The position numbers were made by a program, and so were the translations under genes. The notes under the pieces are model-generated. The model worked only from the letters and a program-made list of their open reading frames with translations, was not told the origin of the DNA and did no database searches. From Salinispora cortesiana (GTDB lineage: Bacteria; Actinomycetota; Actinomycetes; Mycobacteriales; Micromonosporaceae), in contig NZ_AXVR01000002.1 in NCBI RefSeq assembly GCF_000484695.1, positions 62,001 to 126,000 on the forward strand: 64,000 nucleotides of DNA, read 5' to 3'. The first letter of the stretch is position 1. Each line of letters opens with the position of its first letter. Shown one piece after another: positions 35,355 through 45,908 of this stretch.

Positions 35355-36182
35355 TCACAGCTCCTTGAGGACCGCCGGCTCGAGGCGGCGGAACGTCCAC
35401 CAACCGACGGCGAGCACCAACAGACAGCCGGTGAGCGTGGTGCCGAGTAGCCGGGCGTCGGGGAACTCGTCGGGGTACCAGACCGCGTGGTGCAGTTGGA
35501 AGATCCCGACCAGGGGGTTCAGCTCGTACCCGGCCTTGAGCCAGTCGGGCAGGCTGGAGTCCCGAACCAGGCCGAAGGGGTAGATGATCGGCGTGGCGTA
35601 GAAGAGCACCCGGACGACCAACCGCATGACCCGCTCGACGTCGCGCATCAGCACGTTTGCCGCGGAGAGCAGCAGTGCCAGGCCGACCAGCAGAACGCCC
35701 TGGAGGGTGATGGCCAGCGGGAGGGCGAGCACCGACCAGCCCGGGTGGATCCGCCCCGCCACCGCGTATGCCGCCGCAGCCGCCACCAGGAGGGGCAGGC
35801 CGGCCAGATACTCGGCGACCCGCCCGGCGACCCGCCCGATCGGGAAGAACTGGCGGGGAAGGTTCATCGTGGTGATCAATCTGGCCTGGCCGGTCAGCGC
35901 GTTGGTCGCCTCGCCCAGCGCGGAGCTGGCCCACATCCACGCGAAGATGCCGGTGAACAGGAACAATGGGTACGAGTCAGCCGCCTCACCCAGATACCGG
36001 CCGGTGTCCCGCTCGTACAGCACACCGAAGACAAACCAGTAGATGGCACCGAAGCCCAGTGGCTCGATCAGGGACCAGAAATAACCCAACGCGGACTGCT
36101 GGTACTTGACCGCGAGGTCCCGCCGAACAAGGATGCGCAGCGCGCCCCGATGCGACCAGAGCGTCCCGACGCCAGCGGCCAC
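35355..36182 (-). CDS. ABC-2 polysaccharide/teichoic acid export permease (TagG-like)
   Basis: A 275-residue protein with six membrane helices and the N-terminal LVRRDLAVKYQQSALGYFWSLIEPL amphipathic region of TagG/Wzm permeases; ITTMNLPRQFFPIGRV is also typical. It is the first gene of a four-gene operon (permease, ATPase, CDP-alcohol phosphotransferase, GT2-TagF) with gaps of 8 bp or less, making export and polymer assembly one unit. Confidence 0.92.
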   Translation of the reverse strand: MAAGVGTLWSHRGALRILVRRDLAVKYQQSALGYFWSLIEPLGFGAIYWFVFGVLYERDTGRYLGEAADSYPLFLFTGIFAWMWASSALGEATNALTGQARLITTMNLPRQFFPIGRVAGRVAEYLAGLPLLVAAAAAYAVAGRIHPGWSVLALPLAITLQGVLLVGLALLLSAANVLMRDVERVMRLVVRVLFYATPIIYPFGLVRDSSLPDWLKAGYELNPLVGIFQLHHAVWYPDEFPDARLLGTTLTGCLLVLAVGWWTFRRLEPAVLKEL

Positions 36183-36237
36183 CGCGTCGCCTCCTGCCCG
36201 GTCCGCGCCCCACCCCCGACCGGCGGGCCGGTGGCAC

Positions 36238-37635
36238 TCAGCACTCGATCACGTTGACGGCGAGGCCGCCCCGTGCCGTCTCCTTGTATTTGACCTTCAT
36301 GTCCGCCCCGGTCTCCCGCATCGTCTTGATCACCTTGTCGAGCGAGACGTGGTGCACGCCGTCGCCCCGCAACGCGAGCCGAGCAGCCGTGATCGCCTTG
36401 ATGCTAGCCACCGCGTTCCGTTCGATGCAGGGGATCTGCACGAGGCCGCCGACCGGATCACAGGTCAGCCCCAGGTTGTGTTCCATGCCGATCTCGGCGG
36501 CGTTCTCCACCTGCTCCGGGCTGCCCCCCAGCGCCTCGGCCAGCCCGGCCGCCGCCATCGAGCAGGCCGAACCCACCTCGCCCTGGCAACCCACCTCGGC
36601 GCCGGAGATGGAGGCATTCTCCTTGAACAGCACACCGATGGCCCCGGCCGCGAGCAGGAACCGCACCACACCGTCCGCGGTGGCGCCCGGCCCGAACCGG
36701 TCGTAGTAGTGCAGGACCGCCGGGATGATTCCGGCCGCGCCGTTGGTCGGCGCGGTCACCACCCGGCCACCGCCGGCGTTCTCCTCGTTGACCGCGAGGG
36801 CGAAGAGGGTCACCCAGTCCATCGCGCGCAGCGGATCCACCGCCCCCCGGCCCGCCGTCGACCGCATCGGGTCCGCGTCCATCATCAGGCCGCGGTACAG
36901 CTCGGCGGCCCGCCGCCGGACCCGCAACCGGCCGGGGAGAACACCGTCGCGTTCGCAGCCCCGCGCCACGCACTCCCGCATCACCCGCCAGATCTCCAGC
37001 AGGCCGGCACGCACCTCCCGCTCGCTCCGCCAGGACAGCTCGTTGGCGAGCATCACCTCGCTGATCGACAGCCCGGTCTCCCGGGTCACGGCCAGCAGCT
37101 GCGCACCGGTCGAGAAGGGGTAGCGCACCGCGGTGGTGTCCGAGGTGATCCGGTCCGCCCCCGCCGCCGCCTCATCCACGACGAACCCACCCCCGACCGA
37201 GTAGTAGGTACGGGCCCGGAGCTCGGCACCGGTCGAGTCGTAGGCGGCGAAGGTCATCCCGTTCGGGTGGTACGGCAGTGACCGGCGGCGGTGCAGCACA
37301 AGGTCCCGAGCCGAATCGAAGTCGATCTCGTGTGCGGCGAGCAGCGAGATCCGCTGCTCGGTACGGATCCGGTCGATCCAGCCCTCGACGGCGTCGGTGT
37401 CGACCGTCTCCGGCTCCGCACCGGCGAGCCCGAGCAGGACCGCCCGGTCGCTGCCGTGGCCGCGACCGGTCGCCCCCAGTGAACCGAACAGCTCGGCGCG
37501 AATCCGTACCGTCTCGTTGAGCTGCCCATCCGCCTTGAGGCCGGCGACGAACGTCCGGGCGGCACGCATCGGCCCGACGGTGTGCGAGCTGGACGGCCCG
37601 ATGCCGACACTGAAGAGATCAAAGATGCTGATCAT
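36238..37635 (-). CDS. sdaA: L-serine ammonia-lyase, iron-sulfur, single chain
   Basis: A 465-residue [4Fe-4S] enzyme that converts L-serine to pyruvate and ammonia. It begins with [22 protein letters not shown], the substrate-binding segment of the beta domain. The alpha domain has cluster cysteines in [36 protein letters not shown]. Fused alpha and beta domains and full length agree with the usual 450-460-residue form. It is a single gene with about 170 bp upstream, where I see no clear riboswitch. Confidence 0.95.
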   Translation of the reverse strand: MISIFDLFSVGIGPSSSHTVGPMRAARTFVAGLKADGQLNETVRIRAELFGSLGATGRGHGSDRAVLLGLAGAEPETVDTDAVEGWIDRIRTEQRISLLAAHEIDFDSARDLVLHRRRSLPYHPNGMTFAAYDSTGAELRARTYYSVGGGFVVDEAAAGADRITSDTTAVRYPFSTGAQLLAVTRETGLSISEVMLANELSWRSEREVRAGLLEIWRVMRECVARGCERDGVLPGRLRVRRRAAELYRGLMMDADPMRSTAGRGAVDPLRAMDWVTLFALAVNEENAGGGRVVTAPTNGAAGIIPAVLHYYDRFGPGATADGVVRFLLAAGAIGVLFKENASISGAEVGCQGEVGSACSMAAAGLAEALGGSPEQVENAAEIGMEHNLGLTCDPVGGLVQIPCIERNAVASIKAITAARLALRGDGVHHVSLDKVIKTMRETGADMKVKYKETARGGLAVNVIEC

Positions 37636-37809
37636 GGCTGCACTTCCTCGCCGTCCTACCCACCGCGCGGGTCACCGGTCCGGATTGACCGCCGTCACGG
37701 CGGGCCTTCCCGGGTGCCCGGAACTGTCGGGCCGACCGGCCAGCCTACCCGCCCCGGCCCCGACACCCACCCGATGCCGCGGCCCACACCGCCCCCTCGC
37801 CCGGAGGGG

Positions 37810-38970
37810 TCAGGCGAAGGCGGACAGGCCGGTCAGCCGCTGCCCGATGACGAGCTGGTGGATCTCCGAGGTGCCCTCGTAGGTGAGCACGCTCTCCAGG
37901 TTGTTGGCGTGCCGCAGCACCGGGTACTCACCGGAGACGCCGTTGGCCCCCAAAATCGTGCGGCACTGCCGGGCGATCGCCAACGCCTCCCGAACGTTGT
38001 TGAGCTTGCCCACGCTGACCTGGTCGGGGCGGAGCCGGTCGGCGTCGGCGAGCCGACCGAGCTGCAACGCCAGCAGGTAGCCCTTGCTCCACTCCACCGC
38101 CATGTCGGCAAGCTTCGCCTGGGTGAGCTGGAACCCGGCGAGGGGGCGGCCGAACTGGGTACGGCTACCCGCGTACTCCAGCGCTGTCTCCAGGCAGTCC
38201 CGGGCCGCGCCGAGCGCTCCCCAGACAATCCCGTGCCGCGCCTCGGTGAGGCACCCCAGCGGCGCCTTCAGCCCGACGGCCTCGGGCAGTCGGGCCGTCG
38301 CCGGCAGCCGCACGTCGTCAAGGGAGATCTCCCCGGTCACCGACGCCCGCAGCGACATCTTGCGCCGAATTTCGCGCACCGTGACTCCGGGCGTTGCGGT
38401 CGGCACGACGAATCCGCGGATCCCCTCGTCGGTACGGGCCCAGATCACCGCAACATCCGCGATCGTCGCATTGGTGATCCACATCTTGGTGCCGTGTAGC
38501 ACCCAGTCGTCGCCGTCGCGCCGGGCCCGGGTGGTCATCGACGCCGGGTCGGAACCGTGGTCCGGCTCGGTCAGCGCGAAACAGCCGATTGTCTCCCCGG
38601 CCGCCATCGTGGGCAACCAATGCTGCTTCTGCTCCGCACTGCCGTAGCGCCAGATGGCGTACATAGCCAGCGACCCCTGCACCGAGACCAGGGAGCGGAT
38701 GCCCGAGTCACCCGCCTCCAGCTCCAGGCACGCCAGACCGTAGGCGACGGCCGAGGCGCCGGCGCAGCCATACCCGGTCAGGTGCATGCCGAGCAGGCCC
38801 AGCTTGCCGAACTCCCGGGCCAGCTCCCGGGCGGGCACGCGGCCCTCCTCGTACCAGCCAGCGACGTGGGGCCGCACCTGCTCGTCCACCAGCTGACGGA
38901 CGACGGTGCGAATCTGCCGCTCCTCGGCGCTCAGCGACGAATCGACGTCCAGCAAGTCGAGAGAGCTCAT
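37810..38970 (-). CDS. Acyl-CoA dehydrogenase (glutaryl-CoA dehydrogenase-like)
   Basis: A 386-residue FAD enzyme. The catalytic Glu is in LTYEGTSEIHQLVIG near the C terminus. FALTEPDHGSDPASMTTRA and WITNATIADVAVIWART are FAD-binding segments, and RTQFGRPLAGFQLTQAKLADM is the tetramer/FAD region. Arg in the substrate pocket (AGASAVAYGLACLELEAGDS then SVQGSLAMYAI) is consistent with the glutaryl-CoA group. It acts in the cytosol in acyl-CoA or lysine/tryptophan breakdown. There are no pathway genes beside it. Confidence 0.9.
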   Translation of the reverse strand: MSSLDLLDVDSSLSAEERQIRTVVRQLVDEQVRPHVAGWYEEGRVPARELAREFGKLGLLGMHLTGYGCAGASAVAYGLACLELEAGDSGIRSLVSVQGSLAMYAIWRYGSAEQKQHWLPTMAAGETIGCFALTEPDHGSDPASMTTRARRDGDDWVLHGTKMWITNATIADVAVIWARTDEGIRGFVVPTATPGVTVREIRRKMSLRASVTGEISLDDVRLPATARLPEAVGLKAPLGCLTEARHGIVWGALGAARDCLETALEYAGSRTQFGRPLAGFQLTQAKLADMAVEWSKGYLLALQLGRLADADRLRPDQVSVGKLNNVREALAIARQCRTILGANGVSGEYPVLRHANNLESVLTYEGTSEIHQLVIGQRLTGLSAFA

Positions 38971-38990
38971 GGAGACACCTTAACGAAGAC

Positions 38991-39311
38991 TCACCCGCGC
39001 GCCACTTCGTCGACCGCAGCGGGAAAGACGAATACCCGGGCATGGATCTGGTTGCGCTGCTGCAGCGCGGCTCGCAGCGCCCGATGCAGCCCGTCCTCCA
39101 GGTAGAGCCCGCCGTTCCACTGCACCACGTGCGGAAACAGGTCGCCGTAGAAGGTCGAATCCTCGGCGAGGAGCTTGTCCAGCGCCAACTCACGCTTCGT
39201 GGTGATCAACTGATCCAGTCGCAACGGACGCGGAGGGATCTCGGCCCACTGCTTGAGCGTCAGGTTGTGCTCGGGGTATGGACGCCCATCCCGGACCGCT
39301 CTGAAGATCAC
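38991..39311 (-). CDS. Conserved actinobacterial hypothetical protein, ParB/Srx-like pattern
   Basis: A 106-residue soluble protein beginning MIFRAVRDGRPYPEHNLT. The stretch RPLRLDQLITTKREL followed by LYLEDGLHRALRAALQQRNQ resembles the ParB/sulfiredoxin-fold pattern (a D-G-x-H-R helix after a substrate loop). The catalytic residues of a nuclease or sulfiredoxin are not evident. It is widely conserved in form in actinobacteria, but no function is known to me. It sits 20 bp upstream of the acyl-CoA dehydrogenase on the same strand. Confidence 0.7.
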   Translation of the reverse strand: MIFRAVRDGRPYPEHNLTLKQWAEIPPRPLRLDQLITTKRELALDKLLAEDSTFYGDLFPHVVQWNGGLYLEDGLHRALRAALQQRNQIHARVFVFPAAVDEVARG

Positions 39312-39497
39312 GACAGTAAGCTCCCCTCCCCGCGACCGGCCGCCCCCGAACCGGCACCGCTGCGTGCGACGCCGCCAGCAGCGGCGCCCATGACCATGTC
39401 AGCCTAACCGGCCAAGTCACGTCGTGTTCCACTGCTTTATGCCAGTTTCGCCCCGACAGATCGCTTTATCAACCAGACAAAGCCGCGTTTTCCGGGG

Positions 39498-40100
39498 CTA
39501 ACTCCAACGACCACGTCGAACCACCTCATCCACCGGGCGACGCCCGCGGCGCAGCGACGGCGATCGTTGATCCACCGCACGGTAGCCGATAGTGACCGCA
39601 CCGACCGGCTCATACTCCAGCGGCACTCCGAAAGCCTCCCGATATTCCTCCAGCCGCTGCGGCGGAATACCGAAAAAGCATGCCCCCAGCCCCTCATCAA
39701 CTGCGGTGAGCAGCATCAATAACGCGGCGAAGCCGGTGTCGATGTACCAGTAGGGCATCGACCAGCGCTCCGTGGACCGGTCCGCCCACCCCTTGTCCGG
39801 CTCGGCGTACCGGTCCAGGTACGCCGATCGGTTGGCGTGCGGCACGATGATCAATGGGGCCCGACGCATTCCGGTCAGCCAGCGTTCCCGACCGCCCGTG
39901 CCCGGCGTGGTCGCCGCCCAAAACCGATCCCGATCCTCGGCGGCCTCCAGCACCAGGAAGCCCCACCCCTGGGAGAAGCCCGCCGACGGTGCCTGGATCG
40001 CGTGCGCCAACAGGCGGTCCACCACCCCCGGTGGCACCGGCCGATCCGGATCATAGTTGCGGACCATCCGACGACGCCGGACCACCTCGACGAACTCCAT
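39498..40100 (-). CDS. Nitroreductase family FMN protein
   Basis: A 200-residue flavoprotein. RRRRMVRNYDPDRPVPPGVV is the phosphate-binding N terminus, and AIQAPSAGFSQGWGFLVLE is the S-x-x-N/Q-x-Q-like FMN loop. GFAALLMLLTAVDEGLGACFFGIPP matches the second FMN segment, and VTIGYRAVDQRSPSLRRGRRPVD the C terminus. It reduces an unknown substrate with NAD(P)H or F420. It is last of a four-gene operon after galM (14 bp gap). Confidence 0.88.
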   Translation of the reverse strand: MEFVEVVRRRRMVRNYDPDRPVPPGVVDRLLAHAIQAPSAGFSQGWGFLVLEAAEDRDRFWAATTPGTGGRERWLTGMRRAPLIIVPHANRSAYLDRYAEPDKGWADRSTERWSMPYWYIDTGFAALLMLLTAVDEGLGACFFGIPPQRLEEYREAFGVPLEYEPVGAVTIGYRAVDQRSPSLRRGRRPVDEVVRRGRWS

Positions 40101-40114
40101 CGCACCTCCTCGGG

Positions 40115-41041
40115 CTACGCCGGCCGGATGCCCCAGGCACCACGCCAGGTGTCGCCCGGCCGCAACGTAATCAGATCCCGGCCGGAGCGGAACGCATCCG
40201 GCGGGCAGGTCATCGGCTCCAGCGCCACCGAGCGCCGACGCCGCGCCCCGGGGCGGGTGTCCCCTGTAAAAACCTGCCACCAGCCAAACCGCCGGTCCGC
40301 CCAGACCCGAATCCGGGCCCCACCATCCGGGGCGGCCAGCTCGACCGCCGAACCACCGTCGCCGTCCCGGACCACGTCGCCGAAGGTGTCGTCAAGCACC
40401 GCCCGGCCAATCCGACGCGGCACGGTCCAGTCGTACTCGGTGCCGACGACCGAGGACTGGGCAATCGGCAGTAGCCGTCCGTCCACCTGCAACCGGCTCC
40501 GCGCCGGCAGTCTCAGCACCACATCGTCGACCGAACCACCCGGCACCCGCAGGTACGGGTGCACCGCGAAGCCGAAGGGCGCCGGTTCGCCACCGCTGTT
40601 GGTCACCGCATGCTCGGCGCGCAGCCCGTCCGGGCCGACCCCCCACCGACTCCACAGCCGAAGCGACCAGGGGTAGCCGGGGGTGGCGGCCAACTCATAG
40701 CCGAGCGTCACCGCGTCGGCCGATCGCTCCAGCAACCGCCAGGGCACCCAGTTGACCAGCCCGTGGAAGGCTGCGCCATGCTCCGGATCGCTGATCGCCA
40801 ACTGGAGGTCGCGGCCCTCGAAGTGGTAGCTACCGTCCCGAAGCCGGTTCGGCCAGGGGGCGAGCACCTGGCCGGCGGAGTCCGGGCACAGTTCGGCCGC
40901 GGTGTACCCGTCCAGGTGCTCCACCCCGTCGGAGCGGTAGGTCCGGATTCCACCACCGACCTCGACGATCACCGCCTCGTGACCGGAGGCCGCGATGGTC
41001 CACTGTGCCCCCGAGGGGGCCGACTGCCCGGGGAAGTCCAT
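40115..41041 (-). CDS. galM: Aldose 1-epimerase family protein
   Basis: A 308-residue beta-sandwich mutarotase. The substrate pocket is visible: Arg in APWPNRLRDGSYHFEG, His in AAFHGLVNWVPW, His in FGFAVHPYLRVPG, Asp in LDDTFGDVV and Glu in VALEPMTCPPDAF. It interconverts alpha and beta anomers of a hexose in the cytosol. It lies between an MFS transporter gene and a nitroreductase gene on the same strand, consistent with sugar uptake but not decisive. Confidence 0.88.
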   Translation of the reverse strand: MDFPGQSAPSGAQWTIAASGHEAVIVEVGGGIRTYRSDGVEHLDGYTAAELCPDSAGQVLAPWPNRLRDGSYHFEGRDLQLAISDPEHGAAFHGLVNWVPWRLLERSADAVTLGYELAATPGYPWSLRLWSRWGVGPDGLRAEHAVTNSGGEPAPFGFAVHPYLRVPGGSVDDVVLRLPARSRLQVDGRLLPIAQSSVVGTEYDWTVPRRIGRAVLDDTFGDVVRDGDGGSAVELAAPDGGARIRVWADRRFGWWQVFTGDTRPGARRRRSVALEPMTCPPDAFRSGRDLITLRPGDTWRGAWGIRPA

Positions 41042-41089
41042 CTCCGGACCCTAACCGGTAGAACCGCTGCCCGCCGGCGACAGCACCGG

Positions 41090-42382
41090 TCAGACCCGCT
41101 GCTCGCCGGCGACAACCGCCCTCCGGTAGCGGATCAGGGCCGGGAAGGCCACCGCCAGCCCGAGCGCGAGTACGGCCGAGAGCAGACCACCACCAACCCA
41201 GGCGACACCGCTGCCGAAACCACCGGACATCGCGCCGGCCCGCAGGTCACCGAGGCGCGGCCCCCCGGCCACGACCACCGTGTTCACCCCCTGAAGCCGG
41301 CCCCGCATCCGGTCCGGCGCGTAGACCAGCAGCATCGACTGGCGTAGCACCGCGCTGACCAGGTCGGCCGCCCCCGCCACCGCGAGCAACAGGACCATCA
41401 GCCAGAGCTGCTGGGCCAACCCCGCCGCCGCAACCGCCAAACCCCAGCCGATCACCACCACGACCAACCCAAGCCCCTGCCGGTGCAGCCGGCTGATCCA
41501 GCCGGAGGTGAGGCCAGCCAGCATGGCGCCGATCGCGATGGCGCTGAAGAGCCAGCCGACGGCCGCCCCGCCACCGAACCGCTCCTCGGCGATCTCCGGA
41601 AACAACGCCCGCGGCAGCGCCAACACCATCGCGATCAGGTCGATGGCGAACGACAGCAGTAGCACCGGCGTAGTGGTCAGGTAACGGAGTCCGTCCCGGA
41701 TCCCCGCCAACCCACCGCGCCGCACCTCACCGTCGCCGAGCGGCTCCGGCGGCATCGCCGGCAGCCGCAGCGCGGCCACCACCAACCCGGTGAACAGGAG
41801 CGCGTCCGCCGCGTACGCGATCGGCAGTCCACCCTCGGTGCCGGCGACCGCGAAGATCAGACCAGCGGCGAGCGGGCCGACCACCGAAGCCGCGGTGAAG
41901 GTGGTGTAGTTCAGGGTGGCCGCCGCCGGGACCAGCCCCGGTGGCAGCAGTCGGGGCAGGGCCGCGGTTCGCGCCGGCGCGCTGATCGCGAAGCCGGCTG
42001 AGTGGACGGCCACCAGCGCCAGCAGCAACACCGGGCTACCCACGCCGAGCGAGGCCTGCGCCAGCAGGCCAAGCATCGTGGCCCAGAGCAGCGCCGAACC
42101 GCCGAGCAGCACCCGGCGCCGGTCCCGCGCGTCGGCCACCGCTCCGCCCCAGAGCCCAAATAGCAGCAGGGGCGCGAAGCCGGCGAGGCCGAGCAGGCCA
42201 ACCCAGTAGGACTCCCCGGTCAGGGCGTACATCTCCACCGGGACAGCGACCGAGGTGAGTTGGAAGCCGAACATCGCCATGGTGTTGCCGAACCACATGC
42301 GGCGGAACGCCGGCACCGCCAGCGGACGCAGGTCGATCGCCCACCGGCTGCTTCGCCGCCGGGCCTCCCGCACCTCGGTCAC
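41090..42382 (-). CDS. MFS transporter
   Basis: A 430-residue twelve-helix carrier. It starts with the soluble stretch [21 protein letters not shown] and has the MFS loop 2-3 motif [15 protein letters not shown], plus [15 protein letters not shown] between helices 8 and 9, as in EntS-like drug/siderophore exporters. Its ATG overlaps the pdxH stop by 4 bp. The substrate is unknown. Confidence 0.87.
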   Translation of the reverse strand: MTEVREARRRSSRWAIDLRPLAVPAFRRMWFGNTMAMFGFQLTSVAVPVEMYALTGESYWVGLLGLAGFAPLLLFGLWGGAVADARDRRRVLLGGSALLWATMLGLLAQASLGVGSPVLLLALVAVHSAGFAISAPARTAALPRLLPPGLVPAAATLNYTTFTAASVVGPLAAGLIFAVAGTEGGLPIAYAADALLFTGLVVAALRLPAMPPEPLGDGEVRRGGLAGIRDGLRYLTTTPVLLLSFAIDLIAMVLALPRALFPEIAEERFGGGAAVGWLFSAIAIGAMLAGLTSGWISRLHRQGLGLVVVVIGWGLAVAAAGLAQQLWLMVLLLAVAGAADLVSAVLRQSMLLVYAPDRMRGRLQGVNTVVVAGGPRLGDLRAGAMSGGFGSGVAWVGGGLLSAVLALGLAVAFPALIRYRRAVVAGEQRV

Positions 42383-43038
42383 GGCGCCAGCCGCTCGACG
42401 ACCCAGCCGCCCCCGTCGGTGGCACGGAACCGCAGCCGGTCGTGCAGCCGACTCGCCTGGCCCTGCCAGAACTCCACCTCGTCGGGGCGGACCCGAAAGC
42501 CACCCCAGTGCGGCGGCGCCGGGATCGGCGCCCCCTCAGTGAAGCGCTCCGCCGCCGCCCGGTAGGCGGCGTCCAGCGCCGCCCGGTCCGGGAGCACCCG
42601 CGACTGCTCACTCGCCCACGCCCCGAGCTGGGAGCCGCGCGGCCGGCTGGCGAAGTACGTCTCGGTCTCGGCCCGGTCCAGCCGTTCCACCCGACCGGTC
42701 ACCACCACCTGGCGCTCCAGCACGAACCAGGGGAAGACCAGGCTCGCGTACGGGCTGGCGGTCAACTCGGCGCCCTTGCGCGAACCGTAGTTGGTGAACA
42801 GGACGAAACCGTCCGGCCCGTACCCCTTCAGCAGCACCGTACGGGCACTCGGCCGACCAGCCGCGTCGGCGGTGCCGAGCACCATCGCGTTCGGCTCGGG
42901 CAGACCGGCGGCCACCGCTTCGGTGAACCAGCGGTCGAACTGGGTGTACCAGTCACCGGCCAGGTTGGTCTCGGTCAGGCCCAGGTCCGCGGCGTACTCG
43001 TTACGCAGGCTCGCCGGCGGCACTGTGTCGCCTGTCAC
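42379..43038 (-). CDS. pdxH: Pyridoxamine 5'-phosphate oxidase
   Basis: A 219-residue FMN enzyme that oxidises pyridoxine/pyridoxamine phosphate to PLP. Key segments are [20 protein letters not shown] (FMN phosphate), [39 protein letters not shown] and the C-terminal dimer signature [19 protein letters not shown]. The GTG at 43038 is preferred over one at 43044 because GGAGGGG is then correctly spaced. It is first in an operon with MFS, galM and the nitroreductase and is divergent from citrate synthase. Confidence 0.92.
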   Translation of the reverse strand: MTGDTVPPASLRNEYAADLGLTETNLAGDWYTQFDRWFTEAVAAGLPEPNAMVLGTADAAGRPSARTVLLKGYGPDGFVLFTNYGSRKGAELTASPYASLVFPWFVLERQVVVTGRVERLDRAETETYFASRPRGSQLGAWASEQSRVLPDRAALDAAYRAAAERFTEGAPIPAPPHWGGFRVRPDEVEFWQGQASRLHDRLRFRATDGGGWVVERLAP

Positions 43039-43284
43039 ATCCACTCCCCTCCCAAATGGCGGGCTGACCCGTCGTGGCGCTGGCAGCCTGCCCGTACACC
43101 CCAGTGTCACCGATCCCCCGCCGGCCGTTCCGTCCGGGGATGTCGCGTGAGGCACAGCGGTCACGGGTCGAAAGTCCCGTAGTCAGCAGGCAAGATGTCA
43201 CGAACACATCCCTGAGGGTCGCCTAAGGCACTGGGCCCGACGAGGGCCCGTCCCGGGCGCACCGAGCCAGATCCAGGAGACGAC

Positions 43285-44391
43285 ATGGCCGACTTCAAAC
43301 CGGGACTGGAAGGCGTCATAGCCTTCGAGACCGAGATCGCCGAACCCGACCGGGAGGGTGGATCGCTGCGCTATCGCGGCGTGGACATCGAAAATCTCAT
43401 CGGTCAGGTCTCGTTCGGCAACGTCTGGGCCCTGTTGGTGGATGGACGGTTCGGCCCGGGTCTACCGCCGGCCGAGCCGTTCCCGGTTCCGGTGCACTCC
43501 GGTGACATCCGGGTGGACGTGCAGTCGGCGGTGGCGATGCTCGCCCCGTACTGGGGTCTGCACCAGTTGCTCGACATCTCCGACGAGCAGGCCCGCGAGG
43601 ACCTGGCCCGGGTGTCGGTGACCGCGCTCTCCTTCGTCGCCCAGTCCGCGCGCGGCCTGGGACTGCCGGCCGTACCGCAGAAGGAGATCGACAAGGCCTC
43701 CACCATCGTCGAGCGCTTCATGAAGCGCTGGCGGGGCGAGCCGGACCCGCGGCACGTCAAGGCCGTGGACGCGTACTTCATCTCGGCCGCCGAGCACGGC
43801 CTGAACGCCTCCACCTTCACCGCCCGCATCGTCGCCTCCACCGGCGCCGACGCGGCGGCCTGCATCTCCTCCGGCATCGGTGCGCTCTCCGGGCCGCTGC
43901 ACGGCGGCGCGCCCTCCCGGGTGCTGAACATGCTCGAGGCCGTGGAGCGCAGCGGTGACGCCGAGGGGTACGTCCGGGGCGTGCTCGACCGCGGTGAGCG
44001 GCTGATGGGCTTCGGCCATCGGGTCTACCGGGCCGAGGACCCGCGCGCCCGGGTGCTCCGCCGCACCGCCAAGGAGTTGGGGGCCCCACGCTTCGAGGTC
44101 GCCGAGGCCCTGGAGAAGGCCGCCCTGGCCGAGCTGCACGCCCGCAAGCCGGATCGGGTTCTCGCCACCAACGTCGAGTTCTGGTCCGCGGTCGTGCTGG
44201 ACTTCGCCGAGGTGCCCGCCCACATGTTCACCTCGATGTTCACCTGCGCCCGGATGGGCGGCTGGAGCGCCCACATTCTGGAGCAGAAGAAGCTCCAGCG
44301 GCTCGTCCGCCCCTCCGCCCGCTACGTCGGGCCCGGCCCGCGCCGGCCGCACGAGGTCGAGGGCTGGGACCAGGTTCCGCACGGTGTCTGA
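43285..44391 (+). CDS. Citrate synthase 2
   Basis: A 368-residue type II-like enzyme condensing oxaloacetate and acetyl-CoA. Active-site His residues are in AEHGLNASTFTARIVAST and GFGHRVYRAEDPRARVL, and the Asp is in VVLDFAEVPAHMFTSMF. The order and length match the short actinobacterial citrate synthase 2 / methylcitrate synthase group. It is monocistronic, ending in a strong hairpin. Propionyl-CoA activity cannot be excluded. Confidence 0.93.
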   Translation: MADFKPGLEGVIAFETEIAEPDREGGSLRYRGVDIENLIGQVSFGNVWALLVDGRFGPGLPPAEPFPVPVHSGDIRVDVQSAVAMLAPYWGLHQLLDISDEQAREDLARVSVTALSFVAQSARGLGLPAVPQKEIDKASTIVERFMKRWRGEPDPRHVKAVDAYFISAAEHGLNASTFTARIVASTGADAAACISSGIGALSGPLHGGAPSRVLNMLEAVERSGDAEGYVRGVLDRGERLMGFGHRVYRAEDPRARVLRRTAKELGAPRFEVAEALEKAALAELHARKPDRVLATNVEFWSAVVLDFAEVPAHMFTSMFTCARMGGWSAHILEQKKLQRLVRPSARYVGPGPRRPHEVEGWDQVPHGV

Positions 44392-44404
44392 CCGTCCCGA
44401 CTGA

Positions 44405-44459
44405 GCCGGTCTCACGACGGGGCTGTGGTGCACGCCTCACCCCCGTCGGTGAGACCGGC
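44405..44459 (+). terminator. Hairpin after citrate synthase
   Basis: GCCGGTCTCACGACGGGG (44405-44422) pairs with 44441-44459 over 18 bp with a single bulged base. It starts 13 bp after the stop codon. Confidence 0.7.
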
Positions 44460-44491
44460 GGCCATCCAGGCGGCGACGGGTGTAAGGATGA

Positions 44492-45724
<1,233 letters not shown>

Positions 45725-45908
45725 CCTCCCGGCACGGTGGGTGGCCTTCCGCACCGCGGCAGCCACCCAGCGTGATCATTATCGCAGCTCACCCGGGAAT
45801 CGCGGGGTGTCGGTTCCCCCACCTGCGGGCAGATGGGCGTACGGTGGTACGAACGCCCGGGTGGCTCGCCTGTGGCGCGGGGCCAGCGAAGCGGGACGGA
45901 GGAAGACC

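Noticed and set aside
37636..37809. Possible glycine riboswitch upstream of sdaA
   Set aside because: Paired GC stretches occur, but I could not recognise the conserved glycine aptamer cores.
39437..39700. Minus-strand frame overlapping the nitroreductase 3' end
   Set aside because: It is out of frame with the recognised nitroreductase and lacks any family pattern.
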